Source: Paragonimus westermani (taxonomy: Eukaryota; Platyhelminthes; Trematoda; Plagiorchiida; Troglotrematidae). From it: DNA of 64,000 nt. The notes under the pieces were generated by a model. That model was not told the origin of the DNA, ran no database searches, and saw only the letters and a list, made by a program, of their open reading frames with translations. Positions 61,586-64,000 of this stretch are shown here, in pieces. Numbering within the stretch: the first letter of the stretch is position 1; each line of letters opens with the position of its first letter. Position numbers and translations under genes: made by a program. Where the stretch lies: contig QNGE01000904.1 in the NCBI GenBank assembly GCA_008508345.1, positions 146,594-210,593 of the forward strand. The letters are read 5' to 3'.

Positions 61586-63157
61586 TCACGACAAACTTGT
61601 ACGGCCTTATATGTTTCAAAATACATTCAATACCGTCGAATCTCCAAAATTCTTTTTTCACGACGAACAAACAAATATCCGTTGAAAGTACTGGACTGTT
61701 AGTTTATTTTTGTAACTCGTAATGGTCACAAAAATGAAACGCGGTATCGGCATCATCAACGAACACCCATGTTTGTGTTGAATAACTCAAGTCGAAGAGC
61801 TGATGCAATAACAACTGGCCACGCAGACGTCACACTATTTAAGAACAAGTTACGCATCATCCCTCAGGGTACACAGCAACTGTCGGATTGCATTACCACT
61901 GGCCTGACAGTGAACATATTGTCATGTGACTAAGCCCACTTGAGCAACGCCTCGTTTCACATCGGTTCGTCCATCTAAGTCATGAAATAGAAGGGAGGGC
62001 TCCGGCAACCTCTAGATGTCAGTGGCTGTGCGAATGGATATCGGTAGATTTTATGGATATAATGCATACGTTGCCTTGTGTGAGATGACTTGAAAAAAAA
62101 CCTTGAGGGAAAAGTGACCGAAACAGCAATTCAATATATGCGAGCTAGCTAAACGCTGATCATCATATTCAGCCTCTAGGGCGACAGTAATTGACGTATA
62201 CATCGGGGTATTGCCCAGATGTAATATTTCAAAAAAACTTATGTAAAACATAGTAAACGAAATTCCACGTTTAAGGTGTAACGGAAACAAACTTATTTGA
62301 ATATCTACGAGACAGACAAGACTTTCCTAATTACAGATTTATCAATCACATTATCGATTTCAAAGACAAGGGGAAAATACGCTTGCCAACAGAGAGATTT
62401 CTTGTCTATTTTTCATCACATCTATGAGGGTAGAAAGGTATAAAAGAATATAAAAGCTCCCAATTCCACGGACAGTAGTTGAAATAACATACACCAGCAA
62501 TCATGAAATTTTAGATCTCGCTTCTTTGGAAATTGAGTTTAACAGACGCCCCGGAGTGTTGTACGGAGAACCGGTGAGGTAGCATGAACTAATTGGTCAA
62601 CACTGCATGAAACAAACATAGGTCGTTTCAATGCGTCTGCCACCTATGTAAATCACTTGGTTTCATATGAGAAGCTAACACCAACAAGAACACAGACTAG
62701 ACAAAATTGCATGCCAATGAAATCGACGTCCGTTTGGTGGTACAGGGCACGTTTCACGAGCGAAGAAACGGTGGACAAAACCGAATGAGTACAGCTCAAT
62801 TGATTGCTAAAATCCCCGATCTTCGTTGGTATAAAAACAGGGCAAACAAGAGCAGTGTCAAACAAGTATGCTAATAAAGTCTGACGGGCCACATTTATGG
62901 ATTACCATTTTTGAAAATCAAGGGTATCAGTTGTCAGGCGACTAGCGGAGCAGATAATATTGCGGCTTACAAGGCTTCAGTTACCAATGTGTGTGTGGAT
63001 GTGTGGAATCAGAAAGCAGAGTCGATGGGAGTGAATCACGAGAAAACTTTAAAATGTAGAGCCAACTACGGATGACGCAAATTTGCTTGTAAGGAGAAAA
63101 ACCGCATGGAACGTGGTCAAAGTGAATGTGGGCCAGAGTCGAAAATATCCATGAGAA

Positions 63158-63799
63158 ATGCCTCCTTTGTACAATGCGTCGATGCTGTTCGTTGATGTTG
63201 GTATCTCATTAGTTCCGAAATATGCGGCAAAACTGTATGTTGCAGAGAGTAACTACTCTCTGCCAAGGGAGATGATGAAAACGTCTGTCGGCTTACCCTT
63301 TCTCTGGAAGCAAGAAAGAAGCATTCGGTTGAACGGTTTCGGACTGATTGGATTTGATGAAGTATATGCAACAACATCGTGAGTCGGAGTACGTTTTATC
63401 AGCCAGACAGAACTCTGCGAGCTGACAATAAGCGAGGGTAACCCAAGGTAACCACTATGCCTCTTATTCATCCTGGAATAATTGGTGGGACATTTTCTGC
63501 AAACTGCTGGAGAATCCCGAATTTTTGCTGACTAGCAGCAAAAACCGGAATCCTCCACAGGTCGCTGCAAAACCGTAAGCCACAGACCACACAAGCTCAA
63601 CAAATCCTGGTTGTTTAACCGCTCTGCACAGCAATGTTCTTATGTGTTTTTGTCCAGCGCTAGTGAATGTCTTTCGAGAAAAAATCATTTTTGCCTGAAT
63701 GTGCTTTGCATAGCGCACCATGTAATGGGACCGAAAGTTTTCCGAAACTCATCGTTGGCGAAGAGACTGCTGAACGAAGAACGTGTTCTATTCAGATGA
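63158..63799 (+). CDS. Hypothetical two-exon gene near the window end
   Basis: The ATG at 63158, with an in-frame TGA two codons upstream, opens exon 1 to 63378, ending at the strong donor ACATC|GTGAGT in phase 2. Exon 1 reads MPPLYNASMLFVDVGISLVP, then KQERSIRLNGFGLIGFDEVY, with good codon composition and few rare features. Exon 2, 63658-63799, follows TATGTGTTTTTGTCCAG in matching phase and ends in TGA after KVFRNSSLAKRLLNEERVLF. The product would be about 120 residues. An overlapping frame at 63667-63825 (MSFEKKSFLPECALHSAPC, donor GTAAGA) is a rival for the second part; only one can be right. No family recognised. Confidence 0.32.
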
Positions 63800-64000
63800 C
63801 TCCGAGAAAACCGCTCTGGGTTGTCGTAAGAGGTCGGTATACACGCACTCGTGTTGTGTGAAAGAATGTTGTGCTCAAATTATATTAGTCAACGATTATC
63901 ACTCCAATATCACTTCGTCATCCAATCTAAGTAGAAGACCAAATGAGAGACATTACGAAAATATGCCAGAAACGGATATTGGGTATCATAAAGAGACTGA

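Overview
The window looks like animal nuclear DNA from an AT-rich invertebrate. G+C is about 40% by eye, CpG is not visibly depleted, there is no operon structure, and there are several decayed tRNA-derived short interspersed elements. A flatworm, perhaps a digenean fluke, is my best guess, but nothing here proves it. The longest open frames are about 150 codons. That is roughly what chance gives in 64 kb at this composition (about 6% of codons are stops), so open-frame length alone supports no gene. I see no reverse transcriptase, transposase, rRNA gene, convincing functional tRNA gene or CRISPR array.

The firmest content is repeats. Family 1 is a SINE whose consensus folds like a tRNA (copies near 9.6, 9.8, 23.9 and 58.0 kb). 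Family 2 is an element of about 250 bp with an internal tRNA-like core (best copies at 41.2 and 52.2 kb, worn copies near 21.4, 31.1, 40.9 and 60.7 kb, all on the + strand). Family 3 is an unclassified repeat (17.4, 23.7 and 24.1 kb). There is also a 55-bp-arm near-perfect hairpin at 43.2 kb, a palindrome made of family 1 sequence at 23.9 kb, a GC-rich segment with a period of about 150 bp at 49.6-50.1 kb, and a C-rich segment at 16.5-16.8 kb.

Coding content can only be proposed as short exons bounded by good splice signals. Three sets join with consistent codon phase: a + strand set at 0.7-6.5 kb; a - strand set from 16.0 kb down to a poly(A) signal at 6.64 kb, tail to tail with the first; and a + strand set at 46.9-51.9 kb of 419 codons. 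Further candidates lie at 18.2, 24.4, 25.7 (-), 35.1, 36.2-36.8 (-), 39.1, 40.8 (-), 58.6-59.8, 61.2-61.6 and 63.2-63.8 kb. No complete protein family was recognised. The only motif-level hints are an EF-hand-like loop at 36.3 kb and a kinase or guanylyl-cyclase helix-G-like peptide at 40.8 kb. I chose splice sites by eye and had several to choose from, so every exon model is a hypothesis. RNA-seq or a protein search would decide quickly.
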